The notes: a model not told the origin generated them from the letters alone. A stretch of DNA of 64,000 nucleotides from Mesorhizobium atlanticum (GCF_003289965.1 NZ_QMBQ01000004.1:186001-250000), one strand, 5' to 3'. Positions 37,826 to 46,808 are shown, numbered from the stretch's first letter. Program-made: numbers and translations.

Positions 37826-37901
37826 GCCGCTTTAGCTCAGTTGGTAGAGCACATCATTCGTAATGATGGGGTCGCGTGTTCGAGTCACGCAAGCGGCACC
37901 A
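37826..37901 (+). tRNA. trnT: tRNA-Thr (anticodon CGU)
   Basis: 76 nt with encoded CCA. Acceptor stem GCCGCTT / AAGCGGC, D-arm with AGCTCAGTTGGTAGAGC, anticodon stem CATCA / TGATG around loop TTCGTAA (anticodon CGT, reading ACG codons), T-arm with GTTCGAGTC. All stems pair. The sequence right after the CCA changes abruptly to AT-rich DNA and gene debris, as expected for a tRNA used as an integration site. Confidence 0.97.
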
Positions 37902-38037
37902 AAAATCTCAAAAAATCAAATGTTTATAGAACATACAAAGTACGCGCAGGATCGTTGACGCAGATCAAGGCCTTTGAGGCTACGCCGCGTTGGCTCAGAC
38001 ACCCCGTGAAACTTGAACTCGCTGTCGAGGACAATGA

Positions 38038-38370
38038 AGGGGTTGGTCTCCCCTCGAACAGTCCCGTTTCGAGGCTGTCATTGCCGCCACCCAGCGGATT
38101 GTTTGCTTTCCCCGCCGGCCTGGCAAGACGACGACACCTATCCAAATCGCACGAGAAATGGTCGATGACGGACCCGTACCCGTTTTCGTGCCGCTCGGCG
38201 AGTGGGCAGAGTCAGGACTCGATCTGTTCGGATGGCTCGTGGGTCGTCACGGTCAAGACGGCCTCTCCAGCGGCCGTCTCAAGTTCCTTGCACGTTACGG
38301 TGAGTTGGCACTTCTCCTGGACGGCTGGAACGAAGTTCCTGACCCTGCGCGCCGCGCGCGGCTCCCAGGA
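38038..38370 (+). pseudogene. Remnant of a NACHT-type NTPase gene
   Basis: In one frame after a TGA at 38035 the sequence reads FEAVIAATQRIV, a degraded P-loop (RRPGKTTTPIQIAREM), VPVFVPLGEWAESGLDLFGW, and an intact Walker B with the NACHT signature (ELALLLDGWNEVPD). This order is characteristic of bacterial NACHT (NLR-like) NTPases, many of which are antiphage proteins. The first P-loop glycine is lost. A probable N-terminal part (about 37920-38040) continues in another frame. Everything past about 38370 is unrelated sequence. Too short and broken to be functional. The 705-base gap 37902-38606 contains this and a second fragment only. Confidence 0.6.
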
Positions 38371-38601
38371 CGCGCTCGCCTCCAGGACGAAGTCATAGCC
38401 GGATCCATCCGGCGTGATCGGCGTGACATTGCCGGTTGGCGATGGCGGAGAACCAAAGAAATATCCGAGCTGCAGTTCCGTCTCGAAATTGAACTGCCAG
38501 CCGATCGCCGATCCCAGCGGCAGGCTGCGCTGGCTGAGCGTCCGCCCCCTTGGAAGCTGTTGTCGTTGCGCGCGATGCGAAAGCGCCCGTCCAGAGTGCA
38601 C
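38371..38601 (-). pseudogene. Unidentified gene fragment
   Basis: On the minus strand an open frame reads PLGSAIGWQFNFETELQLG, YFFGSPPSPTGNVTPITPDG and SGYDFVLEASASWE, an amphipathic beta-like pattern unlike random frames in this GC-rich DNA. It has no start or ribosome site and joins the NACHT remnant at its other end. It could be the end of a surface, phage-tail or virulence-type protein; I do not recognise it. Confidence 0.3.
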
Positions 38602-38606
38602 CGCGG

Positions 38607-39320
38607 TCAGGCAGGTACAGCGCTTTCGGCTTCGCCGAGATAAAGCCGATGCAGCTCGTCCGGCGATTGCCTGAGCTTCGCGCAGTCGCCGTCATAGACG
38701 ACGCGGCCGCGGCGCATGACATAGGCGCGGTTGCCGATCGAGAGCGCAAGCGCCGCGAATTGCTCGACCAGCACGACGGCCAAGCCGTCATCAGCGAGCT
38801 TGCGCACCGCCGTCATCAACCGCGTGACGATGACCGGGGCGAGACCGGCGGACATCTCGTCGATCAGCAAGACTTTCGGGCGGGTGAGAAGCGCCCGGGC
38901 GATGACCAGCATCTGCTGCTCGCCACCGGACAGCAGGCTCGCCTTCACCGCGCGACGCTGCACCAGCTCGGGGAACAACGCATAGGCTTCCGCGATGTCG
39001 GCGCTGGGATGCAGGCTGACGCGGAGATTCTCTTCGGTCGTCAGCTGGCGGAAGACGGTGCGGCCCTGCTCGACATGGGCGAGGCCTTCGCGCGAGCGGG
39101 CGCCGGGCCGTGCCTTCTGCAATTCGCGGCCGTCGATGGCGATGGTGCCGCCGGCGACCGGGATGACGCCCGAAAGGCCTTCGAGCAGCGTCGTCTTGCC
39201 GGCGCCATTGGCGCCGAGCACCACGCTGATCGCGCCGCTCTCCGCGACGAGATCGACCGAGGTGACGACCGGCAATTCGGCGCGGTTGATCGACAGGTTG
39301 GAAACGACGAGCCTGCTCAT
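38607..39320 (-). CDS. Branched-chain-amino-acid-type ABC importer ATPase (LivF type), unit A
   Basis: ABC ATPase of 237 residues. Walker A GANGAGKTT near residue 37, signature LSGGEQQMLVIARAL, Walker B VLLIDEMSAGLAP, closing GRVVYDGD. The EMSAG variant and MSAGLAP are LivF traits. Its ATG overlaps the stop of the fused permease-ATPase gene (ATGA). Last gene of the nine-gene unit A operon; its stop lies a few bases from the debris region. Substrate of the importer unknown: LivF relatives carry amino acids, urea, amides or aromatic acids. Confidence 0.9.
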   Translation of the reverse strand: MSRLVVSNLSINRAELPVVTSVDLVAESGAISVVLGANGAGKTTLLEGLSGVIPVAGGTIAIDGRELQKARPGARSREGLAHVEQGRTVFRQLTTEENLRVSLHPSADIAEAYALFPELVQRRAVKASLLSGGEQQMLVIARALLTRPKVLLIDEMSAGLAPVIVTRLMTAVRKLADDGLAVVLVEQFAALALSIGNRAYVMRRGRVVYDGDCAKLRQSPDELHRLYLGEAESAVPA

Positions 39321-41035
39321 GCCGCCACGCTCTCTTCCTCGATGCCGAGATAGGCTTTCTTCACCGCCCGCTCGCTGAGCACCTTGGCCGGCGGGCCGGA
39401 TGCGATGACCTGGCCGAAGTCGAGCACGGTGACCTCCGAACAGACCGCACGCACCAGGTCCATGTCATGCTCGACCAAAAGCACCGCCGAGCCGAACAGC
39501 TTTGGGATCTCGGCGATCCGCTGGCCGAGCCGCAGCGTCTCCTCGTGCGACTGGCCGGCGGCGGGCTCGTCGAGGAGCACGACGGCCGGGCGGGCCGCGA
39601 CAACGCCGGCGACGTCGAGCAGCCGCCTGGTGCCGGCATCGACCGAAGCCACAAGCGTGTCGGGATGCGGACAGTCCAGCCAGTCGAGCACCGCTTTGGT
39701 CTCGCTCGCCGACAGGCCCTTGGCGGCCAAGGCCAGATAACCCCCGACGGTGAGTTCCGGCGCGATGCGGTTGGTCTGCCAGCTGCGGCGCACGCCTTCG
39801 CGGGCGCGCAGATGTGCCGGCACGCCCTCTAGCGGCTTGCCGCCCAGCCGCACGCTGCCTTGATAGGACGACAGGAAGCCGGCGACCGCATCGATGAAGG
39901 TCGACTTGCCGGCGCCGTTCGGGCCGATCAGCCCGGCCACCGTCCCGGAGGCGACGCTCAGGCTGACGTTGTTCAGCGCGACGACGCTGCCGTAGCGAAC
40001 AGTGAGCCCCTCGATGCTAAGCGCAGGTCCGGCGGCGCGCTCGATTGGTGCCGGCAATTGCGAGGCAGACGCGGCGGCGGCCTTTGGCGCGCGGGCCGGC
40101 AACAGCTTGCGGAACTGGCGCCGGAAGGTCTCGCTCATCGTCTCGCCGGTCGACAGCGCCTGCGTGGCGCCGATGGCGAACAGCACGTTGCCGATGTCCT
40201 GCGGCCAGTCGAGGCGGCGCAGGATTTCCGGGAACATCACGACGAGCAGGCCGCCGATGATCGCGCCCTCGGCGAAATGCGCGCCGGTCATCACCGAAAC
40301 GGCATAGAGCGAGAGCGACTGCATCATGCTGAAATTCTCGGCGACCAGCGTGCCGAGATAGCCGGCGAGCAGGCCGCCGGAAATGCCGGCGACGAAGGCG
40401 CTCAGCGCGAAGGCCGAGAGCTTGGCGGTGGCGATGCTGACGCCGTGAGCGGCTGCGGCGCGTTCCGAGTGGCGCACGGCCAGCCAGGACGCGCCGAGCC
40501 GCGAGCGGCTGATGAATTCGAGCGAAACAGCGATCGCCACATAGAACAGCAGCACGAAGACGAAATAGCCCTCGTCGCTGTCGAACAGTTCCGGCCGCGG
40601 CACCTGCAGGAAGTCGGTCTGGCCGGGATACGTCATGGTGGCGAGGATAGTGTCGAACGCGGTGGCGAAGGAGAGCGTGACGATGGCGAGATTGATGCCG
40701 CGCAGCCGCAGCGCCGGCAGGCCGATTGCGACGCCGAACGGCACGGCCGCGAAACCGCCGATCAGGATCCACGTCGCCAGACCGCCCGGCGCCTCGGCGA
40801 GGTTGAGATAGCCGACCGTCCAGGCGCCGACGCCGGCGAAGGACATCTGGCAGAGCGCGATCATGCCGGTGCGGCCGGCGACGAGGCCGAGGCTCTGCAG
40901 CGCGACGCCGGTGATCAGCACCGAGGTTGCGAGAAACACCCAATAGGACGGCAGCAGGCCGGCATAGGCGACGCCACCGGCGACGAGCGCGACGACGATA
41001 AGGATCAAAGAGGCCCGGAGACTAGCGCGCTTCAT
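39317..41035 (-). CDS. Fused ABC permease and ATPase (LivM-LivG type), unit A
   Basis: Single chain of 572 residues. Residues about 1-300 are a LivM-type permease (LILIVVALVAGGVAYAGLL, then LSLYAVSVMTGAHFAEGAIIGG). After a linker, residues about 335-570 are a LivG-type ATPase with Walker A GPNGAGKSTFIDAV, Walker B VVLLDEPAAGQ and H-loop LLVEHDMDLV. The ABC signature is diverged (SVDAGTRRLLDVA where LSGGQ is expected). The start at 41035 overlaps the LivH stop by 14 bases. The same fusion exists in other rhizobial Liv importers. Confidence 0.9.
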   Translation of the reverse strand: MKRASLRASLILIVVALVAGGVAYAGLLPSYWVFLATSVLITGVALQSLGLVAGRTGMIALCQMSFAGVGAWTVGYLNLAEAPGGLATWILIGGFAAVPFGVAIGLPALRLRGINLAIVTLSFATAFDTILATMTYPGQTDFLQVPRPELFDSDEGYFVFVLLFYVAIAVSLEFISRSRLGASWLAVRHSERAAAAHGVSIATAKLSAFALSAFVAGISGGLLAGYLGTLVAENFSMMQSLSLYAVSVMTGAHFAEGAIIGGLLVVMFPEILRRLDWPQDIGNVLFAIGATQALSTGETMSETFRRQFRKLLPARAPKAAAASASQLPAPIERAAGPALSIEGLTVRYGSVVALNNVSLSVASGTVAGLIGPNGAGKSTFIDAVAGFLSSYQGSVRLGGKPLEGVPAHLRAREGVRRSWQTNRIAPELTVGGYLALAAKGLSASETKAVLDWLDCPHPDTLVASVDAGTRRLLDVAGVVAARPAVVLLDEPAAGQSHEETLRLGQRIAEIPKLFGSAVLLVEHDMDLVRAVCSEVTVLDFGQVIASGPPAKVLSERAVKKAYLGIEEESVAA

Positions 41036-41891
41036 CCCAGCGGGCCTCCCGCTGCGACCAGAGGAGAACGGCAAGCACCACCAGGAACGGGATGGCGCTG
41101 CGATACTGGCTGACGCTGTCGATGGAGCTTGCCAGTCCTTCGACGATGCCGAGCGCGATGCCGCCGGCCAGCGTCCGCCAGAAGCTGCGGAAGACGCCGA
41201 TGAGCGCCGCCGCCAACGCCGGCACGACAAGCAGGCTGAGCGTCATGAAGTTCGGTGAGCGCTGCGGCGCGATGATCATCAATGCGAAAGTGGTGAAGGC
41301 CCCGGTCATGCCCCAGACCAGCAGCGACAGGAGCTGCACGCGCACGCCGAGCAATTCGGCCGCCATCGGCCGGTCCGCCAACGCGCGCAGATTGAGACCG
41401 ACCTTGGTGCGGTTGAGAAAGAGGTCGGAGAGGATGGTGAACAGCACCGCCAGGCCGATGGTGAGCACTGAGGCGATGGTCACCTCGACGCCAGCCAGCC
41501 GGAAGGCCGACCCCGGGAACAGCTCCGGCATGTTGTGCGGATGCTGGCCGCCGGTGAGGCGCAGCCCGACGGCGATCAGGCCGACGAGCAACGCCACCGT
41601 CACCGCCGCCTTGGTCGAAGCGCTCGCCTCGCCGAACCATCTGGTCATGATATAGCCGATTGCGACGCCGGTCGCCGTGCCGGCCGCTATTCCCGCCAGC
41701 ACCGAGGGCCAGATCGGGAAGCCGACCTCGAACAGCGCGATCAGCACGAAAGTGCCGGCGGTGCCGATCGCGGCTCCGGTGAAGTTCACCACGGCGACGA
41801 GCCGGTAGGTGAAGACGGCGCAGACGCCGAGCAGGGCATAGGTGCCCCCGGCCGTCAGTCCCGCCACGGCGGATGTAAGCAATGGGTTCAT
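41022..41891 (-). CDS. Branched-chain-amino-acid-type ABC permease (LivH type), unit A
   Basis: Inner-membrane permease of 289 residues. Starts NPLLTSAVAGLTAGGTYALLG, with VNFTGAAIGTAGTFV, the LivH hallmark after the second segment (usually NFAQG-like), and the coupling region TKVGLNLRALADRPMAAELLGV. The ATG at 41891 is used; the open frame upstream is not family-like. It forms the channel with the permease half of the next gene. Confidence 0.88.
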   Translation of the reverse strand: MNPLLTSAVAGLTAGGTYALLGVCAVFTYRLVAVVNFTGAAIGTAGTFVLIALFEVGFPIWPSVLAGIAAGTATGVAIGYIMTRWFGEASASTKAAVTVALLVGLIAVGLRLTGGQHPHNMPELFPGSAFRLAGVEVTIASVLTIGLAVLFTILSDLFLNRTKVGLNLRALADRPMAAELLGVRVQLLSLLVWGMTGAFTTFALMIIAPQRSPNFMTLSLLVVPALAAALIGVFRSFWRTLAGGIALGIVEGLASSIDSVSQYRSAIPFLVVLAVLLWSQREARWDEAR

Positions 41892-42010
41892 CTTTTCCCA
41901 ATCTGGAAAGCTGGCCGGCATCGGCCCGAATATCTGTCGAGGTCGGCGCCGCCCCTCATTGTCCCGCCCGAGGCTGACCACGAGCGGCGGCGCCGACACC
42001 CGGGAGGGTC

Positions 42011-43201
42011 TCACTTGGCCTGCGGCAGCACGACCCAGTCCGGCGTCTCGACCTTCCAGGCGCCGGCCTCGAGCTTCATCACCTTGGTGGCCTGCATCGG
42101 CGAATGCGTCTTGGCCTTGCCGAAGACGTAAGGCGAGCCGGCGAGCGGGTTGGTCAGTGGCTCCATGTCATGCAGCGCCTTGGCGACGCTTTCACGCGTG
42201 ACCTCGCCGTCGATCGAGGCGACCACCTTGAGGAACAGCTCCGCGGCGAGATAGCCGCCCTGCGAGAAGGCGGTCAACGGCCGGTTTGCCTTCTGCATGT
42301 CGGCAATCCATTGCGCGTTGGCGGCCGAGTTCTTCTCGGTATAGGGCTCCCATTCGGTGCCGACATAGATCGGTTGCTTGGTGTCGGCCAGTGCCTTGGC
42401 GACCTGCTCGGTGTAGCCGGGCGCCAGGAAAAGCCAGTTGATGCCGGTGATCTTCTGCGCATCGACCGTCTTGATCAACTGCACGACCTGCGGCTCGACC
42501 TGATTGGTCAGCACCGCGTCGCAGCCCGCGTCACGTGCCTTGATGACATAGGGCGTGAGATCGCCCTGGAAGGGCAGCGTCAGGTCGAGCAGATGGATCT
42601 TCTGGCCGCTGATCTTCTCCCAGTTCTCGATCGCCTTCTTGTAGGCCTCCTGCGTGCCGCCGATGATGATGAAGAAGGCGCAGAGCTTCTTCGTCTTCAG
42701 CTCACTGGTGGCGTAGTAGGCCATGGCCGTCGACAGCGTGTACGGGCCGACATTGACGGGCGCGACATTGGGCGAGGAGAAGCAGGCGGCGTCGACGCCG
42801 AGACCCTGCACCGAAAGGATCTTCTTACGGCTGTAGGTGGCGGAGTTGACCGCGCAATCGAGGAGGCTCGCCGAGCCGACCAGCGCCACCGCCTCCTTGT
42901 TGTCGATCAGGTCGCGCGCGGCTTGTGCCGCGACCGCCGGATCGGCCTTGTCGTCGGCGATGGTGTAGTCGATCTTGCAGCCATTGATGCCGCCGGCAGC
43001 ATTGACGGCGTCGAAAGCGGCTTGCGTCGCCTTGGGCACTTCCGAGAAATCGGCCGGACCGGTGACGGTCGACACGGCTCCGACCTTGATCGCGCCATCC
43101 TTGCAGGTCGGGCCGGCGGCGGACGCCGCGCCGGCCATGGCGGCAAGGCCGATGCCCGCCAATACCGCGGCGATAATTCTCGATTTCCAATGCATGTTCA
43201 T
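42011..43201 (-). CDS. ABC transporter substrate-binding protein (LivJ type), unit A
   Basis: Periplasmic binding protein of 396 residues, Peripla_BP_6 family. Signal peptide RIIAAVLAGIGLAAMAGAASAA, then DGAIKVGAVSTVTGPADFSE and NAAGGINGCKIDYTIADDKADPA; cysteines CKDG and GCKI are near the start. A gap of about 120 bases separates it from LivH. Lying between enzyme genes and the importer, it sets the import specificity of unit A; the ligand cannot be read. Confidence 0.87.
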   Translation of the reverse strand: MNMHWKSRIIAAVLAGIGLAAMAGAASAAGPTCKDGAIKVGAVSTVTGPADFSEVPKATQAAFDAVNAAGGINGCKIDYTIADDKADPAVAAQAARDLIDNKEAVALVGSASLLDCAVNSATYSRKKILSVQGLGVDAACFSSPNVAPVNVGPYTLSTAMAYYATSELKTKKLCAFFIIIGGTQEAYKKAIENWEKISGQKIHLLDLTLPFQGDLTPYVIKARDAGCDAVLTNQVEPQVVQLIKTVDAQKITGINWLFLAPGYTEQVAKALADTKQPIYVGTEWEPYTEKNSAANAQWIADMQKANRPLTAFSQGGYLAAELFLKVVASIDGEVTRESVAKALHDMEPLTNPLAGSPYVFGKAKTHSPMQATKVMKLEAGAWKVETPDWVVLPQAK

Positions 43202-43231
43202 TCTCCCATTTTTGTCATGCGTTGTCCGGTT

Positions 43232-44320
43232 TCAGGCGGCGGCCAGCGCCGGCGTGGCGATGCTGGCGGCGTCGATCGCCGCGAACTTCACCAGCGTGCG
43301 GGCAATGGCCTCGCGCTCAATGTTGCGGACGATGAACACCAGCCGGCTGCGGCGATCCGCCGAGGGCCAGCTCTCGAGCCGCGCCGGCGGATGGAAGACG
43401 TGCTGGACGCCATGGAGCACCAGCGGCCGCTCGGGATCGTCCGTTGTGCGCACGATGCCCTTGAAGCGCAGCAGGTCCTCGCCCTTCAGCGCCGCGACGT
43501 AATCGAGCCAGCGGGCGAAGGCGCCCCACTCGACCGGCTTGTCGATGATGAAGCTGAAAGACCGGATGCCGTGATGGGCGTCGCGATGATGATCGTGACC
43601 ATGGTGGCAATCCGGTCCGCAGTCATGGTCGTGGTGACCAGCCGCTTCGACCCGCATGGCGATGCGGGCAACGTCCGCCGCAGCATCAGCCGGCAGGCTC
43701 GCCAGCAGATCGAGTTCGACTTCGCCATTACGGGCAACGGTTTGCTCGACGGCTGGCGCCAGATGCTCAAGCCGATGCCGAAGATCGCGGAACGCATTGT
43801 CGGAAACCAGATCGGTCTTGGTGACCAGCAGCCGGTCGGCGACGGCGACCTGCTTGGCGGCTTCCGGGTGACGATGAAGTGTGGCCGCGCCATTCACCGC
43901 ATCGACAGTGGTGACGACACCGCCGATGCGAAAGCGAGCCATGAGCTCGGCTTCGGCCATCAGCGTGTGCAGGATCGGCGCCGGATCGGCGAGGCCGGTC
44001 GTTTCGATGATCACCCGAGAAAGCGGCGGCGTTTCGCCGGCCTGGCTCTTACGATCGAGCTCCTTCAGCGTCATGACCAGATCGCCGCGCACCGTGCAGC
44101 AGACACAGCCATTGTCGAGGAGCGTGAACTGTTCTTCGCTGGCCTCGATCAGCAGATGATCGAGCCCGACGGCGCCGAACTCGTTGACGATGACGGCGGC
44201 GCCTGCCAGCGATCGATTGCGCAGCAGGCGGTTGAGCACCGTCGTCTTGCCGCTGCCCAGGAAGCCGGTGAGCACCGTCACCGGGATCCTCGCATCGCTT
44301 GCGCGATCAGGCGCGCTCAT
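43232..44320 (-). CDS. COG0523 family GTP-binding metallochaperone
   Basis: G3E-family GTPase of 362 residues, CobW/YjiA group. Walker A GFLGSGKTTVLNRLL near residue 19, the CxCC metal motif NGCVCCTVRGDLV near residue 74, switch segment IIETTGLADPAPIL and guanine-binding LVTKTDLVSD. A histidine-rich loop (HHDHDCGPDCHHGHDHH, about residues 230-247) can bind metal. The C-terminal CobW_C domain is complete. Family members deliver zinc, cobalt or iron to client enzymes. Its start overlaps the end of the amidohydrolase gene by 14 bases, suggesting that enzyme as a client. Confidence 0.9.
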   Translation of the reverse strand: MSAPDRASDARIPVTVLTGFLGSGKTTVLNRLLRNRSLAGAAVIVNEFGAVGLDHLLIEASEEQFTLLDNGCVCCTVRGDLVMTLKELDRKSQAGETPPLSRVIIETTGLADPAPILHTLMAEAELMARFRIGGVVTTVDAVNGAATLHRHPEAAKQVAVADRLLVTKTDLVSDNAFRDLRHRLEHLAPAVEQTVARNGEVELDLLASLPADAAADVARIAMRVEAAGHHDHDCGPDCHHGHDHHRDAHHGIRSFSFIIDKPVEWGAFARWLDYVAALKGEDLLRFKGIVRTTDDPERPLVLHGVQHVFHPPARLESWPSADRRSRLVFIVRNIEREAIARTLVKFAAIDAASIATPALAAA

Positions 44321-45971
44321 AGACCGCCCTCCCCTCGAAATATGTCGTCAGCACTTTTGTGTCGGCGAGGTCCTCGGCCGGCGTTTCCAGCACGTTGCGG
44401 TCGAGCACGATGAGGTCGGCCGATTTGCCGATCTCGATCGAGCCGACGGTGTCGGCAAGGCCGATGGCGCGAGCCGAATTGATGGTGAAGATCTCGAGCG
44501 CCGTGGCGACATCGATCGCCTGCTCCGGCCAAAGCGACGCGCCCGGAAACTCGCCGCTCGGGTTGCGGCGCGTCACCAGGCCTTCGATGCCGTCCCACGG
44601 ATCGGGATTCGGCATCACCGGCCAGTCGGAGCCGCCGGCCAGCAGCGCGCCGGCCGCAAGCAGGTCCTTGTTCGGCCAGAAGCGCAGCGCGCGCGCCTCA
44701 CCCATCGTCTGCTTGTGGCCTTCGAGGAAGCTCGTCGGATACCAAAGGAAAGGCGAAAGGTCGGCGACGACGCCGAGTTCGGCGAAGCGGGCGATATCGT
44801 CCGGTGCGATATAGCTCGCATGCGCGATGTGGTGCTTCAGCTTCGTCGGGCCGTTGAAGGAGCGCACGACATCGATGGCGTCGAGCGCCTGGCTGACCGC
44901 GGCATCGCCGGCGCAATGGATCTTCACGCCGAGGCCGAGCTTCTCGCATTTGCCGACCCAGCGGATCAGCTCCGGCACGGTGACGATGGTCGAGCCGCGG
45001 AAGCAGCAGCCGAGCACCGGGTCCTTGGTGTAGGGTTCGTGGAAGGCGGCAGTACGGGCGCCGGGCACGCCGTCGAGGAAGATTTTCACGAAATCCGGCT
45101 TGGCGTGGACGCCGCGATATTGCTCGCGCAGCGCGATCAGCTCGTCGCCGGCAATGCCGAACATGAAGGACGGCTCGACGGCGGGCATGGCCGAGACCGA
45201 CCATGCCGTGAGTTCGCCCCGGTCGTCGAGGCCTTTCAGCGCCGCGAGGATCGGCTGCATGGCGGCGGCGTCGAGGAAGGCGGTGACGCCGTAGGAATTG
45301 AGCGTCGCGATCGAGCGCGCCATCGCGGCACGGTCCATCTCCTGCGTGTAATGGCCGGATTGCGCGATGGTGCGCTCGACGATGCCGGCGGCGGATTCGA
45401 TCATCATGCCGGTCAGCGCGCCGGTCGCCGGGTCGCGGCCGATGGAGCCCTTCTCCGGGTCGGGCGAAGAAGCCGACAGGCCGGCGAGCGCGAGCGCCTG
45501 CGAATTGACCCAGCGGTTGTGATAGGTGTCGTCGCGCAGCATCACCGGCCGGCCCTGGCTGACGCGGTCGAGCGCCGCCAGCGCTTCCAGCTGATTGAGC
45601 TTCGGCAAGAGATCGCTGCCCCATTGGCCGCCGATGATCCAGGAGCCTCCCGGCGTCTTGGCCGCCGCCTCGCCGACGCGCGCGATCAGCGTCTCGAAGC
45701 TTGCGGTCGGCGGAAAGCGCAGTTCGAAAAGTTCGGCCTGGCCGCCCATCATCAGATGCGCATGCACGTCGACGATGCCCGGCATCATCATCGCGCCCTT
45801 GAGGTCGACGACGCGGGTAGCAGCGCCCGTCAGCGCGGCGACATCAACGCCTTCGCCGACCGCGACGATGCGGCCGCCCTTGACGGCGACAGCCGATGCC
45901 CAGGGCCGCTTGCGGTCGAGCGTGTAGATGCGGCCATTGGTGAAGACCAGGTCGGCACTTCTGTCGGGCAT
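44307..45971 (-). CDS. Amidohydrolase of the YtcJ type (amidohydrolase_3)
   Basis: Metal-dependent hydrolase of 554 residues, amidohydrolase superfamily. Starts with the small beta domain (ADLVFTNGRIYTLDR), then the metal motif PGIVDVHAHLMMGG near residue 70, VKIFLDGVPGARTAAF with the usual lysine-like ligand region, IHCAGDAAVSQALDAID and the closing SADLIVLDRN. YtcJ relatives cleave amide or imine bonds in small molecules such as N-substituted formamides; the substrate here is unknown. Sits between the dehydrogenases and the metallochaperone in unit A. Confidence 0.87.
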   Translation of the reverse strand: MPDRSADLVFTNGRIYTLDRKRPWASAVAVKGGRIVAVGEGVDVAALTGAATRVVDLKGAMMMPGIVDVHAHLMMGGQAELFELRFPPTASFETLIARVGEAAAKTPGGSWIIGGQWGSDLLPKLNQLEALAALDRVSQGRPVMLRDDTYHNRWVNSQALALAGLSASSPDPEKGSIGRDPATGALTGMMIESAAGIVERTIAQSGHYTQEMDRAAMARSIATLNSYGVTAFLDAAAMQPILAALKGLDDRGELTAWSVSAMPAVEPSFMFGIAGDELIALREQYRGVHAKPDFVKIFLDGVPGARTAAFHEPYTKDPVLGCCFRGSTIVTVPELIRWVGKCEKLGLGVKIHCAGDAAVSQALDAIDVVRSFNGPTKLKHHIAHASYIAPDDIARFAELGVVADLSPFLWYPTSFLEGHKQTMGEARALRFWPNKDLLAAGALLAGGSDWPVMPNPDPWDGIEGLVTRRNPSGEFPGASLWPEQAIDVATALEIFTINSARAIGLADTVGSIEIGKSADLIVLDRNVLETPAEDLADTKVLTTYFEGRAVYERA

Positions 45972-46034
45972 TCTCTCTCCTCCTCATCTCCTTCGACCAG
46001 CGCCCTCGCGCCGGCCGAACGGACTAACTTCAAG

Positions 46035-46808
46035 TCATACCGCCCTGTTCTGTGTCGGCGCGCGGCCGCCGCCATCCGCCACCAGCACCGCGCCGGTGAC
46101 GAAGGACGCTTCGTCGGACGCGAGGAACAGGCAGCAGGAGGCGATCTCTTGCGGCTCGGCGACGCGGCGCAGCGCGATGCGATTGGTCAGCGCCGTGAAT
46201 TCTTCTTCGGGCGTCGAGCCGTTGGCGCTCGCCGCCACCTTCATCTCATAGACGCTCATCGGCGTGCGTACCCAGCCGGGCGCCACCGCATTGGCGCGGA
46301 TGCCGTCGACGCCATGCGCGAAGGCGAGCGAGCGGGTGTAGGAGACGAGTGCTGCCTTGCTCGCCGAATAGGCGGCGTTCTGGCCGCTGGCATTGAAGGC
46401 GCCGACCGAGGCGATATTGACGATCGCGCCGCCGCGCGCCTTGAGCAGCGGCAGCGCCGCGCGGCAGACCATCATCGAGCCGGTGACGTTGACGGCAAAG
46501 CTCTTGGCCCAGGTCTCGTCGCTCAGCGTCTCCGGCTCGTCGAGGATCATGACGCCGGCAGCGTTGACGACGATGTCGAGGCGGCCGCCGCTGGCTTCGA
46601 TGGCGCGGGCGATGTCGCCGGCATCGGTGATGTCGCCGCGCACGGCGATGCCGCCGCTGGCCCTGGCCGCTTCATCCAGCACGTCCCCGCCATGCCCGAA
46701 GGCGATAACCTTGGCGCCGTGGCGGCCGAACAATTCGGCGGTGGCGCGACCCATGCCGGTGGCGGCACCCGTGACCAGGGCCGTACGGCCTTCGAGGCGG
46801 CGGCTCAT
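46035..46808 (-). CDS. SDR family oxidoreductase, unit A (first)
   Basis: Classical short-chain dehydrogenase/reductase of 257 residues. Cofactor motif TGAATGMG near residue 12, NAAG near residue 83, catalytic Ser-Tyr-Lys in NIASVGA and YSASK (about residues 130-155), and PGWVRTPMS. C-terminal VTGAVLVADGGG is standard. Start overlaps the stop of the second SDR (ATGA). Probably oxidises an alcohol or reduces a ketone made by unit A; cofactor preference is not certain. Confidence 0.9.
   Translation of the reverse strand: MSRRLEGRTALVTGAATGMGRATAELFGRHGAKVIAFGHGGDVLDEAARASGGIAVRGDITDAGDIARAIEASGGRLDIVVNAAGVMILDEPETLSDETWAKSFAVNVTGSMMVCRAALPLLKARGGAIVNIASVGAFNASGQNAAYSASKAALVSYTRSLAFAHGVDGIRANAVAPGWVRTPMSVYEMKVAASANGSTPEEEFTALTNRIALRRVAEPQEIASCCLFLASDEASFVTGAVLVADGGGRAPTQNRAV

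Noticed and set aside
37826..38606. Search for a second copy of the tRNA 3' end (attachment site) downstream
   Set aside because: No repeat of the T-arm/acceptor sequence was seen in the following 700 bases, so no element boundary can be called.
42104..44413. A 769-codon plus-strand open frame
   Set aside because: It is antisense to the binding protein and GTPase genes, is rich in Arg/Gly/Ala with no family pattern, and has no ribosome site; a GC-driven shadow frame.
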